Assembly: GCF_034424545.1 (NCBI RefSeq)
Contig: NZ_CP139970.1
Span: 372,001-436,000 of the forward strand
Origin: Trinickia caryophylli
GTDB taxonomy: Bacteria; Pseudomonadota; Gammaproteobacteria; Burkholderiales; Burkholderiaceae
DNA length: 64,000 nt
Direction: 5' to 3'
Of the stretch, positions 35,449-46,426 are shown piece after piece; within the stretch, counting starts at the first letter, position 1, and each line of letters starts with the position of its first letter. A program made the translations under genes and the position numbers. A model generated the notes under the pieces. That model searched no databases, was not told where the DNA came from, and saw only the letters and a program-made list of their open reading frames with translations.

Positions 35449-38400
35449 TCAAGCCGTATTCTGGGCGAAACCCGCAGCCGTTTCCATGTCGACCGCGACA
35501 ATGCGCGACACGCCCTGCTCCTGCATCGTCACACCGATCAACTGCTGCGCCATTTCCATCGCGATCTTGTTGTGCGAAATGAAAAGGAATTGCGTTTTGT
35601 CGGACATTGCTCGTACGAGATTTGCGAAGCGTTCCGTGTTGGCATCGTCGAGCGGCGCGTCCACCTCGTCGAGCAGGCAGAACGGCGCCGGATTGAGCTG
35701 GAACATCGCGAACACGAGCGCCGTGGCCGTCAACGCCTTCTCGCCGCCCGACAGCAGGTGAATCGTCGAATTCTTCTTGCCGGGCGGCTGCGCCATGACC
35801 TGCACGCCGGCGTCGAGAATCTCGTCGCCCGTCATGATGAGCTTTGCCTGCCCGCCGCCGAAAAGGCGCGGGAACAGCTCGCCGAAATGCCGGTTGACTT
35901 CGTCGAACGTGCCTTGCAGCAGCGTGCGCGTTTCCTGATCGATCTTGCGGATCGCATCCTCGAGCGTCGTGATCGCCGCCGTGAGATCGGCCGATTGAGC
36001 ATCGAGGAAGGTCTTGCGCTCCTTGGCGGCCGCGAGTTCGTCGAGCGCCGCCATATTGACGGGGCCGAGCGCGCTGATCGCATTGTTGATCCGCGTAACC
36101 TCGCCTTGCAGATACGAGGGTCGCATGTCGGGCGTCAGCTTTTCCTGCAGTTGCGCCTCGTCCACGCCGGCAGCGCTCAACTGCTCGTCGAATTGCTCCC
36201 CCGCGATGCGCGCCGCCTGCTCTTTCAACTGCAACTCGGTAATGCGGTCGCGCAGCGGCTGCAGCGAACGCTCGGCCGTGAGCCGCGCTTCATCCGACTG
36301 GCGCAGCTTCGCCGTCAAATCGTCGAGCTCGAGGCGCGCAGCGCCGAGGGCAGCCTCCTTCGCCGCGCGCACTTCGAGCGCGTCTTGCAGGCCCGTGTGC
36401 GCCGTCTGCTCGTTGATCGTCTCGAGTTCCGCCCGAGCGTCCTCGAGCGAGACCGCCACGCGCTCGCTCTGATCGTGCGCCACCTGGATGCTGCGCTTGA
36501 GCTCCTCGATGCGGTTCGCCATGTTGCGCGCCGCGAAGCGTGCGTCGGTTGCCGCGCGCTCGAGATCGCGCGCCTCGCCGCGGGCACGACCCAATTCCTC
36601 GTCGAGCGCCTCGAAGGCGAGCTGATTTTCCTCGAAACGGGCCTGCAGCTCGGCAAGCTCGCCGTCATGACGCTCGAAGTTGGCCTCCGACTCGGCTCGC
36701 TGCGCCTGCTGCTCCTCGATCTGGGCTCGAATTTCATCGAGCTCCTCGCGGATCTGCGTGCTGCGCTGCGTGTAGCGCTCGTGCGCCTGCGTGAGCTTGA
36801 GCACCTCGAGCTGCAGTGCGTGCACGCGCTGCGTGGCCCGCTCCGCCTGGGCACGGGCGTCGGCCAGCGCCTGGGAGCCTTGCGTATACGCGGCCTCCGC
36901 GCGAATCGCCGCCGTTTTGGCCTCGTCTGCCAAGAGGGCCTGCGCGCGCAGTTGCCGCGTGAGATTTTCGATTTCCTGCTGGCGCGCCAGCATGCCCGAT
37001 TGCTCGGAATCGGCTGCATAGAGCTGCACGCCCACGCGCGTGACGACGTGTCCCGCCTTCACGACGAGCGCTGCCCCTTCCGTCAGTTGCGCCCGCAGCG
37101 CGAGCGCCTGCGCGAGATCGTCCGCCACGAAGACATCGTCGAGCCAGTCCGCGAGCACCGCGCGCAAACCGGCGTCGTCGATGCGCACTAGCGAGAGCAA
37201 CGGCCGGAGGCCGGGCGGCGCCTCGCGCGGCGCCGATGCCTGCGGCGGCGCGTAAAACGCGAGCTTGGCCGGCGGCGCGTCGCTCGCGAAGGCCTTCACC
37301 CAATCCAGATTCGAGATCTCGAGCGCGGCAAGCCGTTCCCGCAAAAGCGATTCGAGCGCCGTCTCCCACCCGGCCTCGACGTGCAGCTTCTTCCAGAGCC
37401 GCGGCAGCGCGCCGAGTTCGTGCTTGTCGAGCCAGGGCTGGATCTTGCCCTCGGTCTGCACGTTCTCCTGCAACTGCTTGAGCGCGACGAGGCGCGCCTC
37501 GAGCTGGTGGATCTGCGCGCTTTCGGCCTGGACCCGCTCTTGCGCCGCGCGCCGGGCTTCGTCCAGCTGCGGCAGCGTTTCCTGCGCCTCGGCGAGACAC
37601 GCCTGCGCCTCGCGCTGCACCTCCTCATGCTCGGCGAGCTGCATGCGCTGCTCTTCGAGATGCGCCTCGTCCGGCGCATCGAGCCCGCCCGCCTCGGCCC
37701 TGAGCCGCTCGTGGCGCTGCTGCAGCTGTTGGAGTTGCTGGTCGGCGTTGCGCTGATGCGCCGCCTCGAGCTTGAGCGCCTGCTCCGTCTGCGCGATGCC
37801 CGCGCGCTCGTCGTTGAGCCCCGACTGCGCATCGCGCCAGCGTGCTTCGAGCGCCGGCAGCGCATCGTGCTTCGCCGCCGCGTCGTCCTCGGCGAGCGCC
37901 GCCTTCTCTTCGGCGATGGCGAGCTGCGTCTCGGCGTCTTCCAGCTCGCCGCGCGCCTTCTCCGCCTGCATCTGCCACTGCTCGCGCTGCGCGGTAAGCG
38001 CCGCGATCTGGGACTGCACGCGGTTGCGCGATTCGATGATGAACTTGATCTCGGCCTCGAGCCGGCTCACCTCGGCGTTGGCTTCGTAAAGCGCGCCTTG
38101 CGCCCCTTGCATCGCATCGCTCGCGGCATAGTGCGCGACGCGCAACGTCTCGAGCCCGGCCTCGACCTCGCGCAAACGCGCCGTCTGCGCCTCGAGCTCG
38201 ACCTGCGCGTCGGAGATCGCCTTTTGCTGGCGCGCCTGCTCGGCGGCCGCTTCGTTCTTGCGCAAAAGCCAGAGCAGGCGTTGCTTCTCTTCGCCGTCGG
38301 CCTGCAGCGACTTGAACTTCGTCGCGACCTCGGCCTGCGCCTCGAGCTTGTCGAGATTCGCGCCGAGCTCGCGCACGATGTCCTCGACGCGCGTGAGATT

Positions 38401-38967
38401 CTCGCGCGTGTCGTGCAGACGGTTCTCCGTCTCGCGCCGCCGCTCCTTGTACTTCGAGACGCCGGCGGCCTCTTCCAGGAACACGCGCAACTCTTCGGGC
38501 TTCGCCTCGATGATGCGCGCGATCATGCCCTGGCCGATGATGGCATAGGCGCGCGGGCCGAGCCCCGTGCCGAGGAAGATGTCCTGGATGTCGCGCCGGC
38601 GCGCCGGCAGGTTGTTGATGTAGTAGCTCGACGTACCGTCGCGCGTCAGCACGCGCTTGACGGCGATTTCGGCGTACTGCCCCCACTGTCCGGCCGCGCG
38701 GCCGTCGGCGTTGTCGAAGACGAGCTCGACGCTCGCGCGGCTGCCGGGCTTGCGGGCGGTCGAGCCGTTGAAGATGACGTCCTGCATCGACTCGCCGCGC
38801 AGCTCGGAGGCGCGCGACTCGCCCAGCACCCAGCGCACGGCGTCGATGATGTTCGACTTGCCGCAGCCGTTCGGCCCGACGACCCCGACCAATTGGCCGG
38901 GGACCTGGAAATGCGTGGGATCGACGAAGGACTTGAAGCCAGCGAGTTTGATCGAGGTCAGACGCAC
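35449..38967 (-). CDS. smc: Chromosome segregation protein SMC
   Basis: ATPase that compacts and separates the chromosome with ScpA/ScpB. The 1172 residues show the Walker A GPNGCGKSNI (31-40), two long coiled coils around a hinge near residues 500-650, the ABC signature HLLSGGEKALTATALVFAMF and Walker B PFCLLDEVDAPLDDANTERF. The start is GTG at 38967, giving VRLTSIKLAGFKSFVDPTHF as in family members. The frame stays open upstream, but that part is not conserved and there is no clear ribosome-binding site for either choice. Confidence 0.97.
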   Translation of the reverse strand: MRLTSIKLAGFKSFVDPTHFQVPGQLVGVVGPNGCGKSNIIDAVRWVLGESRASELRGESMQDVIFNGSTARKPGSRASVELVFDNADGRAAGQWGQYAEIAVKRVLTRDGTSSYYINNLPARRRDIQDIFLGTGLGPRAYAIIGQGMIARIIEAKPEELRVFLEEAAGVSKYKERRRETENRLHDTRENLTRVEDIVRELGANLDKLEAQAEVATKFKSLQADGEEKQRLLWLLRKNEAAAEQARQQKAISDAQVELEAQTARLREVEAGLETLRVAHYAASDAMQGAQGALYEANAEVSRLEAEIKFIIESRNRVQSQIAALTAQREQWQMQAEKARGELEDAETQLAIAEEKAALAEDDAAAKHDALPALEARWRDAQSGLNDERAGIAQTEQALKLEAAHQRNADQQLQQLQQRHERLRAEAGGLDAPDEAHLEEQRMQLAEHEEVQREAQACLAEAQETLPQLDEARRAAQERVQAESAQIHQLEARLVALKQLQENVQTEGKIQPWLDKHELGALPRLWKKLHVEAGWETALESLLRERLAALEISNLDWVKAFASDAPPAKLAFYAPPQASAPREAPPGLRPLLSLVRIDDAGLRAVLADWLDDVFVADDLAQALALRAQLTEGAALVVKAGHVVTRVGVQLYAADSEQSGMLARQQEIENLTRQLRAQALLADEAKTAAIRAEAAYTQGSQALADARAQAERATQRVHALQLEVLKLTQAHERYTQRSTQIREELDEIRAQIEEQQAQRAESEANFERHDGELAELQARFEENQLAFEALDEELGRARGEARDLERAATDARFAARNMANRIEELKRSIQVAHDQSERVAVSLEDARAELETINEQTAHTGLQDALEVRAAKEAALGAARLELDDLTAKLRQSDEARLTAERSLQPLRDRITELQLKEQAARIAGEQFDEQLSAAGVDEAQLQEKLTPDMRPSYLQGEVTRINNAISALGPVNMAALDELAAAKERKTFLDAQSADLTAAITTLEDAIRKIDQETRTLLQGTFDEVNRHFGELFPRLFGGGQAKLIMTGDEILDAGVQVMAQPPGKKNSTIHLLSGGEKALTATALVFAMFQLNPAPFCLLDEVDAPLDDANTERFANLVRAMSDKTQFLFISHNKIAMEMAQQLIGVTMQEQGVSRIVAVDMETAAGFAQNTA

Positions 38968-39421
38968 GGCGATATCGCTGTTTGAGTGGCAGTGTCGAAC
39001 GAATCGCGGCGGCCTTGCGCGGCTGCCATGCCACGCAAGGCGGCACAGGCCTAGGCCGTCGCCACGAGACGGAGATCGTAAAACAGCGGGCCTCGTGCCG
39101 ACCCGGAATGTCGAACCGGCTCGCGGCCCGCGAGCAAGTGGCAATCATACCATCGCGTCCGGCCGTCCCCCCATGCCGGTTGGCCCATGGCCGCCCCGAC
39201 CGCTGCCCCGACCGCTCGGCGGCCCCGAAGAAGCGGGCTATAATGGCCAGCTTCGCGCGTTGCCTGTGCGTTGCCTGTTTGAACGCCGCGCGGCGTCATG
39301 TTTGCCGCCGGTTTGCGGCAGGTCCGCCACGCGTTCGCCGTACCGTACGTTTCGCGGCGCGCCGGGTCGCCTCAACCGCGCGACGCCGCGTCACTTCGTC
39401 CGCTTCCGACCCGAGCCTCCA
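38968..39421. other. smc/dapC divergent intergenic region
   Basis: About 450 bp, GC-rich, with no convincing gene. It holds a perfect TATAAT on the plus strand at 39239-39244, with no good -35, that could start a dapC transcript with a leader of about 170 bases. A direct duplication of the 12-mer GCCCCGACCGCT lies at 39193-39216. Confidence 0.5.
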
Positions 39422-40627
39422 GTGAATCCAAGACTCGATCGCCTTCAGTCCTATCCGTTCGAAAAACTGCGCGCGCTGCTCAAGGATGCCGCGCCGCCCG
39501 CCGCGCTCGCGCATATCAGTTTCGGTATCGGCGAGCCCAAGCATCCGACGCCCGAGCTGATCACCGATGCCGTCGTTGCCTCGCTCGGCGCGCTGTCGAG
39601 CTATCCGGCCACGGCAGGCTCGCCTGCGCTGCGCGAGGCCATCGCGGGCTGGGTGACGCGCCGCTATGCGCTGCCCGCGCTCGACCCCGCCCGGGACGTG
39701 CTGCCCGTCTCCGGCTCGCGCGAGGCGCTCTTCGCGCTCGCGCAGACGGTCGTGGACGGCACACGCCCCGGCGCCGTCGTACTGTGTCCCAACCCGTTCT
39801 ACCAGATCTACGAAGGCGCGGCGCTGCTCGCCGGTGCCGAGCCGTATTTCGCCAACAGCGACCCGGCCCGCAATTTCGCCTGCGACTATGCCGCCGTGCC
39901 AGAAGACGTCTGGGCGCGCACGCAGCTGCTCTACGTCTGCTCGCCCGGTAATCCGACGGGCGCCGTGCTGAACCTCGACGATTGGCGCGAGCTTTTCGCG
40001 CTCGCGGACAAGCATGGCTTCGTGATCGCGTCGGACGAATGCTATTCGGAGATCTACTTCGACGAAGCCCACCCTCCGCTCGGCGGGCTGGAGGCCGCGC
40101 ACCGGCTCGGCCGCGGGTTCGAGCGGCTCATCATGCTCTCGAGCCTGTCGAAGCGCTCGAACGTGCCGGGCATGCGCTCGGGCTTCGTCGCGGGCGACCC
40201 GGCCCTGCTCGAGCGCTTCCTGCTTTACCGCACCTATCATGGCGCGGCACTCTCCCCCGTGTACCAGGCCGCCAGCGTCGCAGCCTGGAACGACGAGGCG
40301 CACGTGCGCGAGAATCGCGCCAGATATGTTCAGAAGTTTTCGACGGTCACGCCCATGCTCGCCGAGGTGCTCGACGTACGTCTGCCCGACGCGGCCTTCT
40401 ATCTTTGGGCCAACGTGGCGCACACGGGCTTGAGCGATACCGAGTTCGCCCGCCGCCTTCACGCCGACTATAATGTGACGGTTCTGCCCGGCTCCTATCT
40501 CGCGCGCGAAGCCCACGGCGCGAACCCCGGCCGCGGCTTCGTCCGTCTGGCGCTCGTCGCCGACATGAACGAATGCGTCGAGGGTGCGCGCCGCATCGTC
40601 GAGTTCTGCCGCTCGCTCGCCGCCTGA
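39422..40627 (+). CDS. dapC: Succinyldiaminopimelate aminotransferase
   Basis: PLP-dependent class I/II aminotransferase that makes N-succinyl-L,L-diaminopimelate in lysine and peptidoglycan precursor synthesis. The 401 residues include the cofactor-binding [32 protein letters not shown] and the Schiff-base lysine in [20 protein letters not shown]. The start is GTG at 39422 ([20 protein letters not shown]), as in close relatives. It is followed by dapD and dapE, which act directly before or after it in the same pathway. Confidence 0.94.
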   Translation: MNPRLDRLQSYPFEKLRALLKDAAPPAALAHISFGIGEPKHPTPELITDAVVASLGALSSYPATAGSPALREAIAGWVTRRYALPALDPARDVLPVSGSREALFALAQTVVDGTRPGAVVLCPNPFYQIYEGAALLAGAEPYFANSDPARNFACDYAAVPEDVWARTQLLYVCSPGNPTGAVLNLDDWRELFALADKHGFVIASDECYSEIYFDEAHPPLGGLEAAHRLGRGFERLIMLSSLSKRSNVPGMRSGFVAGDPALLERFLLYRTYHGAALSPVYQAASVAAWNDEAHVRENRARYVQKFSTVTPMLAEVLDVRLPDAAFYLWANVAHTGLSDTEFARRLHADYNVTVLPGSYLAREAHGANPGRGFVRLALVADMNECVEGARRIVEFCRSLAA

Positions 40628-40701
40628 ATCACCGGCGGGCGCCGCCGCCTGGCGAGCTCGTCGCATTCCCGATCCGTTTCCAAATCAGCGAAATCACCAA
40701 C

Positions 40702-41529
40702 ATGTCGCAACAACCTCAAAGCATCATCGACAACGCCTGGGAAAACCGTGCCGAGCTTTCGCCGAAGGCGGCGCCGGCCGAAGTGCGCGACGCCGTCGCC
40801 CACGCCCTCGAGGAACTGGACTGCGGCCGGCTGCGCGTGGCCGAGAAGAAAGACGGTCAGTGGGTCGTCAATCAATGGCTGAAAAAGGCCGTGCTGCTCT
40901 CGTTCCGCCTCGAAGACAATGTGCCGATGCCGGCCGGCGGGTATTCGCAGTTCTACGACAAGGTCCCGTCGAAATTCGCGAACTATACGGCGGAAGATTT
41001 CGCGGCCGGCGGCTTTCGCGTCGTGCCCCCCGCAATTGCGCGCCGCGGCTCGTTCATCGCGCGCAACGTCGTCCTGATGCCCTCGTATACGAACATCGGC
41101 GCCTATGTCGATGAAGGCACCATGGTCGATACGTGGGCGACCGTCGGCTCGTGCGCGCAGATCGGCAAGAACGTTCACCTTTCGGGCGGCGTCGGCATTG
41201 GCGGCGTGCTCGAGCCGCTGCAGGCCAACCCCGTCATCATCGAAGACAACTGCTTCATCGGCGCACGCTCGGAAGTCGTCGAAGGCGTGATCGTCGGCGA
41301 GAACTCGGTGATCTCGATGGGCGTCTATCTGGGTCAGAGCACGAAGATCTACGATCGCGAAACCGGGGAGATCAGCTACGGCTACGTGCCCCCGGGCTCC
41401 GTGGTCGTGGCCGGCAACCTCCCGTCGAAGGACGGCACGCACAGTCTTTACTGCGCCGTCATCGTCAAGAAGGTCGATGCGAAAACGCGCGCGAAAGTCG
41501 GCCTCAACGAGCTGCTGCGGGGCGATTGA
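40702..41529 (+). CDS. dapD: Tetrahydrodipicolinate N-succinyltransferase
   Basis: Succinylates tetrahydrodipicolinate from succinyl-CoA, opening the succinylase branch of DAP synthesis. The 275 residues have an N-terminal helical domain ([20 protein letters not shown]) and a left-handed beta-helix core with [40 protein letters not shown] and [20 protein letters not shown]. The start at 40702 is the conserved one. It lies two bases before the yffB-like gene. Confidence 0.98.
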   Translation: MSQQPQSIIDNAWENRAELSPKAAPAEVRDAVAHALEELDCGRLRVAEKKDGQWVVNQWLKKAVLLSFRLEDNVPMPAGGYSQFYDKVPSKFANYTAEDFAAGGFRVVPPAIARRGSFIARNVVLMPSYTNIGAYVDEGTMVDTWATVGSCAQIGKNVHLSGGVGIGGVLEPLQANPVIIEDNCFIGARSEVVEGVIVGENSVISMGVYLGQSTKIYDRETGEISYGYVPPGSVVVAGNLPSKDGTHSLYCAVIVKKVDAKTRAKVGLNELLRGD

Positions 41530-41531
41530 CG

Positions 41532-41894
41532 ATGAGCGGGCCCAAGACCATCGTCTACGGCATTCCGAACTGCGACACCGTCAAGAAGGCGCGCACGTGG
41601 CTCGAGACGCACGGCGTGCCATTCGACTTTCACGACTTCAAGAAAGCCGGACTGCCCGCGTCGCTCGTGAAAGCGTGGCTTGCCGACATACCGCTGGAGG
41701 CGCTCGTCAACCGCCGCGGTACGACTTGGCGCGGCCTGCCCGACGAGGCGAAGGCCGCAGCCGAAACCGAGGCCGGCGCGATTGCGCTGATGGTCGAAAA
41801 ACCGTCGGTGGTGAAGCGCCCCGTGCTCGTTGTCGACGGGCGCGTGAAGTCACTCGGGTTCTCGCCCGAGCAGTACGAGACGCTTTTCCGCTGA
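41532..41894 (+). CDS. ArsC/Spx-family reductase (YffB-like)
   Basis: A 120-residue thioredoxin-fold protein of the ArsC/YffB branch. It begins MSGPKTIVYGIPNCDTVKKA with a single cysteine at 14, and has VNRRGTTWRGLPDEAKAAAE and KPSVVKRPVLVVDGRVKSLG. Members usually sit between dapD and dapE, as here. The true substrate is unknown; arsenate reduction is doubtful because YffB-like proteins behave as glutathione-dependent thiol reductases. Translation is probably coupled to dapD. Confidence 0.9.
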   Translation: MSGPKTIVYGIPNCDTVKKARTWLETHGVPFDFHDFKKAGLPASLVKAWLADIPLEALVNRRGTTWRGLPDEAKAAAETEAGAIALMVEKPSVVKRPVLVVDGRVKSLGFSPEQYETLFR

Positions 41895-41948
41895 ACGACG
41901 TTCGCCGGCGTGGCGCCGGCTGTGCCCGCCGCGCCCATCCCGTCATGC

Positions 41949-41980
41949 GCCGGTCTCGCGTTTCGAGGCCGGCATTTTTT
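41949..41980 (+). terminator. Rho-independent terminator after the yffB-like gene
   Basis: GCCGGTCTCG (41949-41958) pairs with CGAGGCCGGC (41964-41973) with one wobble pair and a five-base loop, followed by ATTTTTT. It lies 55 bp after the upstream stop codon and 21 bp before the dapE ATG, so dapE either needs its own promoter or read-through. Confidence 0.75.
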
Positions 41981-41988
41981 ATCGATAA

Positions 41989-43137
<1,149 letters not shown>

Positions 43138-43166
43138 CCGAGCGCACACCACGGATCCGCCTTACC

Positions 43167-44054
43167 ATGACGACGCCTTTTTCCACCGTACGCGACCTGC
43201 TGCGCCATGCCGTATCGCGCTTCAATGCCGCCGGGCTCGCATTCGGCCACGGCTGCGCGAACGCGTATGACGAGGCCGCCTATCTGATCCTCCATACGTT
43301 GCATCTGCCGCTCGACACGCTCGACCCGTTTCTCGACGCGCGCCTTTTGCCCGAGGAGATCGAGACCGTGATGCAGGTCATCGCGCGCCGGACCGACGAG
43401 CGCGTGCCCGCCGCATATATCACGCGCGAGGCGTGGATGCACGGCCGGCGCTTTTACGTCGACGAGCGCACGATCGTGCCGCGCTCGTTCATCGGCGAGC
43501 TACTCGAAGACGGCCTGCAACCCTATGTGGACGATCCGGACGAAGTCGCCGCCGTGCTCGAACTCTGCACCGGCTCGGGCTGTTTGGCGGTGCTGGCCGC
43601 GCATGCGTTTCCGAACGCCGACGTGGATGCCGTCGACATCTCGGCCGAAGCGCTGGACGTCGCCCGCATCAATGTGGCCGACTACGGGCTCGACGATCGC
43701 GTCGCGCTCTTCGAAGGCGATCTCTTCGCTCCGCTCGCCGAACGTCGCTACGACGTCATCCTGACCAACCCGCCCTACGTCAACAGCGCGTCGATGGCGC
43801 ACCTGCCGGCCGAATACCGCCACGAGCCCGCGCTCGCACTGGCGGGCGGCGCGGACGGCATGGACGTCGTACGCCGCATCGTGACGGAGGCGCGCCGGTG
43901 GCTTACGGACGACGGCGTGCTCGTCGTCGAGATCGGCAACGAACGACACAACGTCGAAGCGGCGTTCGGCGGGCTCGACCTCGTCTGGCTCTCTACGAGC
44001 GCCGGCGAGGAGAGCGTCTTCCTGATCCAGGCAAGCGATCTGCCCTCTGCCTGA
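43167..44054 (+). CDS. prmB: Ribosomal protein uL3 glutamine methyltransferase
   Basis: Methylates a glutamine of ribosomal protein L3 using SAM. The 295 residues begin with the PrmB-type domain VRDLLRHAVSRFNAAGLAFG, which separates it from PrmC/HemK. The Rossmann fold follows with VLELCTGSGCLAVLAAHAF, the acidic motif VDAVDISAEALDVARIN and the catalytic NPPY in DVILTNPPYVNSASM. The start at 43167 matches the family. Confidence 0.95.
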   Translation: MTTPFSTVRDLLRHAVSRFNAAGLAFGHGCANAYDEAAYLILHTLHLPLDTLDPFLDARLLPEEIETVMQVIARRTDERVPAAYITREAWMHGRRFYVDERTIVPRSFIGELLEDGLQPYVDDPDEVAAVLELCTGSGCLAVLAAHAFPNADVDAVDISAEALDVARINVADYGLDDRVALFEGDLFAPLAERRYDVILTNPPYVNSASMAHLPAEYRHEPALALAGGADGMDVVRRIVTEARRWLTDDGVLVVEIGNERHNVEAAFGGLDLVWLSTSAGEESVFLIQASDLPSA

Positions 44055-44065
44055 GCGGCTCGCCG

Positions 44066-44791
44066 ATGCCGTGTCCGTCGTCTAACTCGTCGAACTCGTC
44101 GAACTCGTCTCACGATCGGGCAAGCGTCGCCCCGCTGGCGCCCGCCCTGTGGCTATGGCTCGCGGCAGCGGCAGCTGCCGTCGGTTACGGCGTCGGCCTG
44201 CCGAGTGCTCCCTATCCAGGCCAGGCCGCGGCGAAAGTGCTCATGTGCGTGCTGCTGATGCTCTCGGCCCTGCGGCACGTGCCCGTGGCCGAACGCGTCC
44301 GCCTGTGTGTCGCGCTCGCCGCATCGGGTACCGGCGACGTCCTGCTCGCGCTCCCGCGGTATTCGTTCTCGTTCGTCGGCGGGCTCGGCTCGTTTCTCGT
44401 CGCCCACCTGGCCTATTGCACGCTTTTCGCTCCATTGGCCGTGCGGCCGGCAGGCTGGCGTCTCGCCGCCGCCGCCGCGCTCTGGACCGCGGCGGCCGCC
44501 ATCTACATGGTTTTCCTGCCGCATCTCGGCCCGCTCGCCGTGCCCGTCGCCGTCTACATGTGCGCGCTCTGCCTCATGGCGAGCCTCGCCGTATTCGCGC
44601 GCGGGTTGCATCCGCTTGCCGCAATGGGCGGTTTCAGCTTCGTCATATCCGACGCGATGATCGGCGTCGACCGTTTTCTCGAAGCATTTGCCGCCAGTAC
44701 CTATGGGATATGGGCGACTTACGCCTTCGCACAACTCGCCCTCGCGGCAGCGATCGTCCTGCTGCCGCGCCGCGGTCTGTCCGCCGGCTGA
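44066..44791 (+). CDS. YhhN/TMEM86-family membrane protein (lysoplasmalogenase-like)
   Basis: A 241-residue membrane protein with about eight hydrophobic segments. The YhhN family features are the acidic residue in ASGTGDVLLALPR, FVGGLGSFLVAHLAYCTLF and the C-terminal SFVISDAMIGVDRF. Mammalian TMEM86 members cleave lysoplasmalogen; the bacterial substrate is unknown. The first 15 residues are a Ser/Asn stretch coded by three copies of a 9-bp repeat (44083-44109). It starts 11 bp after prmB. Confidence 0.85.
   Translation: MPCPSSNSSNSSNSSHDRASVAPLAPALWLWLAAAAAAVGYGVGLPSAPYPGQAAAKVLMCVLLMLSALRHVPVAERVRLCVALAASGTGDVLLALPRYSFSFVGGLGSFLVAHLAYCTLFAPLAVRPAGWRLAAAAALWTAAAAIYMVFLPHLGPLAVPVAVYMCALCLMASLAVFARGLHPLAAMGGFSFVISDAMIGVDRFLEAFAASTYGIWATYAFAQLALAAAIVLLPRRGLSAG
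44083..44109 (+). repeat. Three tandem copies of a 9-bp unit in the yhhN-like gene
   Basis: TAACTCGTC, GAACTCGTC and GAACTCGTC are in frame and encode Asn-Ser-Ser repeats near the N-terminus. A change in copy number would lengthen or shorten the protein without shifting the frame. Confidence 0.85.
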
Positions 44792-44891
44792 ACGCTACGG
44801 CCGACGCGCCGTTCGGGCGCGACCTTCGGTAAGATGCGCGAAAGCGCCGCGAGCCGCGCCTCGTGGACCGAACCGGCAGTCTCACGCACCC

Positions 44892-46349
44892 ATGCACTTC
44901 GAATTCAACTGGCTCTCGCTCGGCAGTCTCATCTTCGCGGCGCACACGCTCGGCGTCATCGCCGCATGCCATGCGATCCTCAACACGCGCACGTCTCAAG
45001 GCGCAATCGCGTGGGCCGTCTCGCTCGTCGCGATGCCTTACCTGACACTCGTCCCCTATCTCTTTCTGGGTCGCAGCAAGTTCTCGGGCTACGTCGATGC
45101 ACGCCGCCTCGAAAGCGAACTGATCCGCTCGCGCGCACACCCGAGCACCTGGGATACGCGCGCCTCGACGTCGGGCCGCCCCGCCGAAGCGCTCGGCCAC
45201 CATGTCGTGCGCGCCCTCACCCATCTGAGCGGCATGCCGTTTCTGCCCGGCAACCAGGCCCGCACGCTCGTGAACGGCGACGCCACCTTCGCCGCCATCC
45301 TCGACGCGATCGAGCAGGCACGAGACTATGTTCTCGTGCAGTTCTTCATCGTCCGCGCCGACGCACTCGGCGAAATGCTGAAGGACCTGCTGATATCGAA
45401 AGCCGCCGCAGGCGTGCGCGTGTGCTTTCTCTACGACAGCATCGGTTCGTTCGATTTGCCACAGCGCTACGTGACGGCGCTCGCGGAGGGCGGCGTGGAA
45501 ATTCATCCGTTCGCCACGAACCGGCGCTTCGTCAATCGCTTTCAGCTCAACTTCCGTAATCACCGCAAGATCGTCGTGGTCGACGGCGAGCGCGCGTTCG
45601 TCGGCGGACACAATGTCGGCGTCGAATATCTGGGCGGCAATCCGCGCCTGTCCCCCTGGCGCGACACGCATATCGAACTGCGCGGCCCGGTGGTTGCGAG
45701 CGTACAGTTTGTCTTCATCGAAGACTGGCATTGGGCCACGCAGCAACTGCCGCGGCTCGAGCGCAGTGCCACGCCAGAGCCGCAACCGGCCGGTAGTCAT
45801 GATATGCACTGCCTGGTGGTGGCACCCGGGCCCGCCGACAAGTTCGAAACCGGGTCGCTCTTTTTCGTCGAGGCGATCAACGCGGCACAGCAGCGCGTCT
45901 GGATCACCACACCGTATCTCGTCCCCGACGAGGCGGTGTTCTCGGCGCTGCGTCTCGCCGTGATGCGCGGCGTGGACGTGCGCATCATGATCCCGAGCCG
46001 GCGCGATCATTACGTGGTCTTTGAAGCGTCGAAGCTCTATGCCTACGATCTCGTGCGCGCCGGCGTCCGCATCTTCCGGTATCGCCCCGGCTTCCTGCAT
46101 CAGAAAGTCGTGCTGATCGACGACGTGGCGGCCGCTGTGGGCAGCGCCAATCTCGACAACCGTTCGTTCCGGCTCAATTTCGAGATCATGGTGCTGACCG
46201 TCGATCAGGCGTTCGCTGCCGAGGTGCAGGCCATGCTCGCGCGCGATTTAGAACTCGCGTACGAGGTGGACAGGTCCGAATACCGGGATGCGCCGGCATG
46301 GAGGCGGGTAGCCATGCATATAGCTCGTCTTTTTTCTCCGATCCTTTGA
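44892..46349 (+). CDS. cls: Cardiolipin synthase
   Basis: Membrane phospholipase D-family enzyme that makes cardiolipin. The 485 residues have two N-terminal transmembrane segments (residues ~5-30 and ~38-60) and two catalytic HKD motifs: NHRKIVVVDGERAFVGG and LHQKVVLIDDVAAAVGSANL with DNRSFRLNFE. It starts MHFEFNWLSLGSLIFAAHTL at 44892; earlier in-frame ATGs add non-conserved sequence. It is convergent with the AT-rich deaminase gene, with 77 bp between the stops. ClsA-type by layout; which Cls paralogue is not decided. Confidence 0.95.
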   Translation: MHFEFNWLSLGSLIFAAHTLGVIAACHAILNTRTSQGAIAWAVSLVAMPYLTLVPYLFLGRSKFSGYVDARRLESELIRSRAHPSTWDTRASTSGRPAEALGHHVVRALTHLSGMPFLPGNQARTLVNGDATFAAILDAIEQARDYVLVQFFIVRADALGEMLKDLLISKAAAGVRVCFLYDSIGSFDLPQRYVTALAEGGVEIHPFATNRRFVNRFQLNFRNHRKIVVVDGERAFVGGHNVGVEYLGGNPRLSPWRDTHIELRGPVVASVQFVFIEDWHWATQQLPRLERSATPEPQPAGSHDMHCLVVAPGPADKFETGSLFFVEAINAAQQRVWITTPYLVPDEAVFSALRLAVMRGVDVRIMIPSRRDHYVVFEASKLYAYDLVRAGVRIFRYRPGFLHQKVVLIDDVAAAVGSANLDNRSFRLNFEIMVLTVDQAFAAEVQAMLARDLELAYEVDRSEYRDAPAWRRVAMHIARLFSPIL

Positions 46350-46426
46350 ACCGTAGCCGCTCAGTCGATGCTGGATCGAGGTATGCCGCCGTGGAAGTAC
46401 GCTTGCGGCGCCGGCAAGAGAACAGC

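Noticed and set aside
39193..39216. Direct duplication of a 12-mer near dapC
   Set aside because: Only two copies in very GC-rich DNA; not enough to claim a binding site.
38982..39425. A 147-codon frame in the smc/dapC gap
   Set aside because: It ends within dapC in another frame, is Arg/Cys-rich and has no ribosome-binding site.
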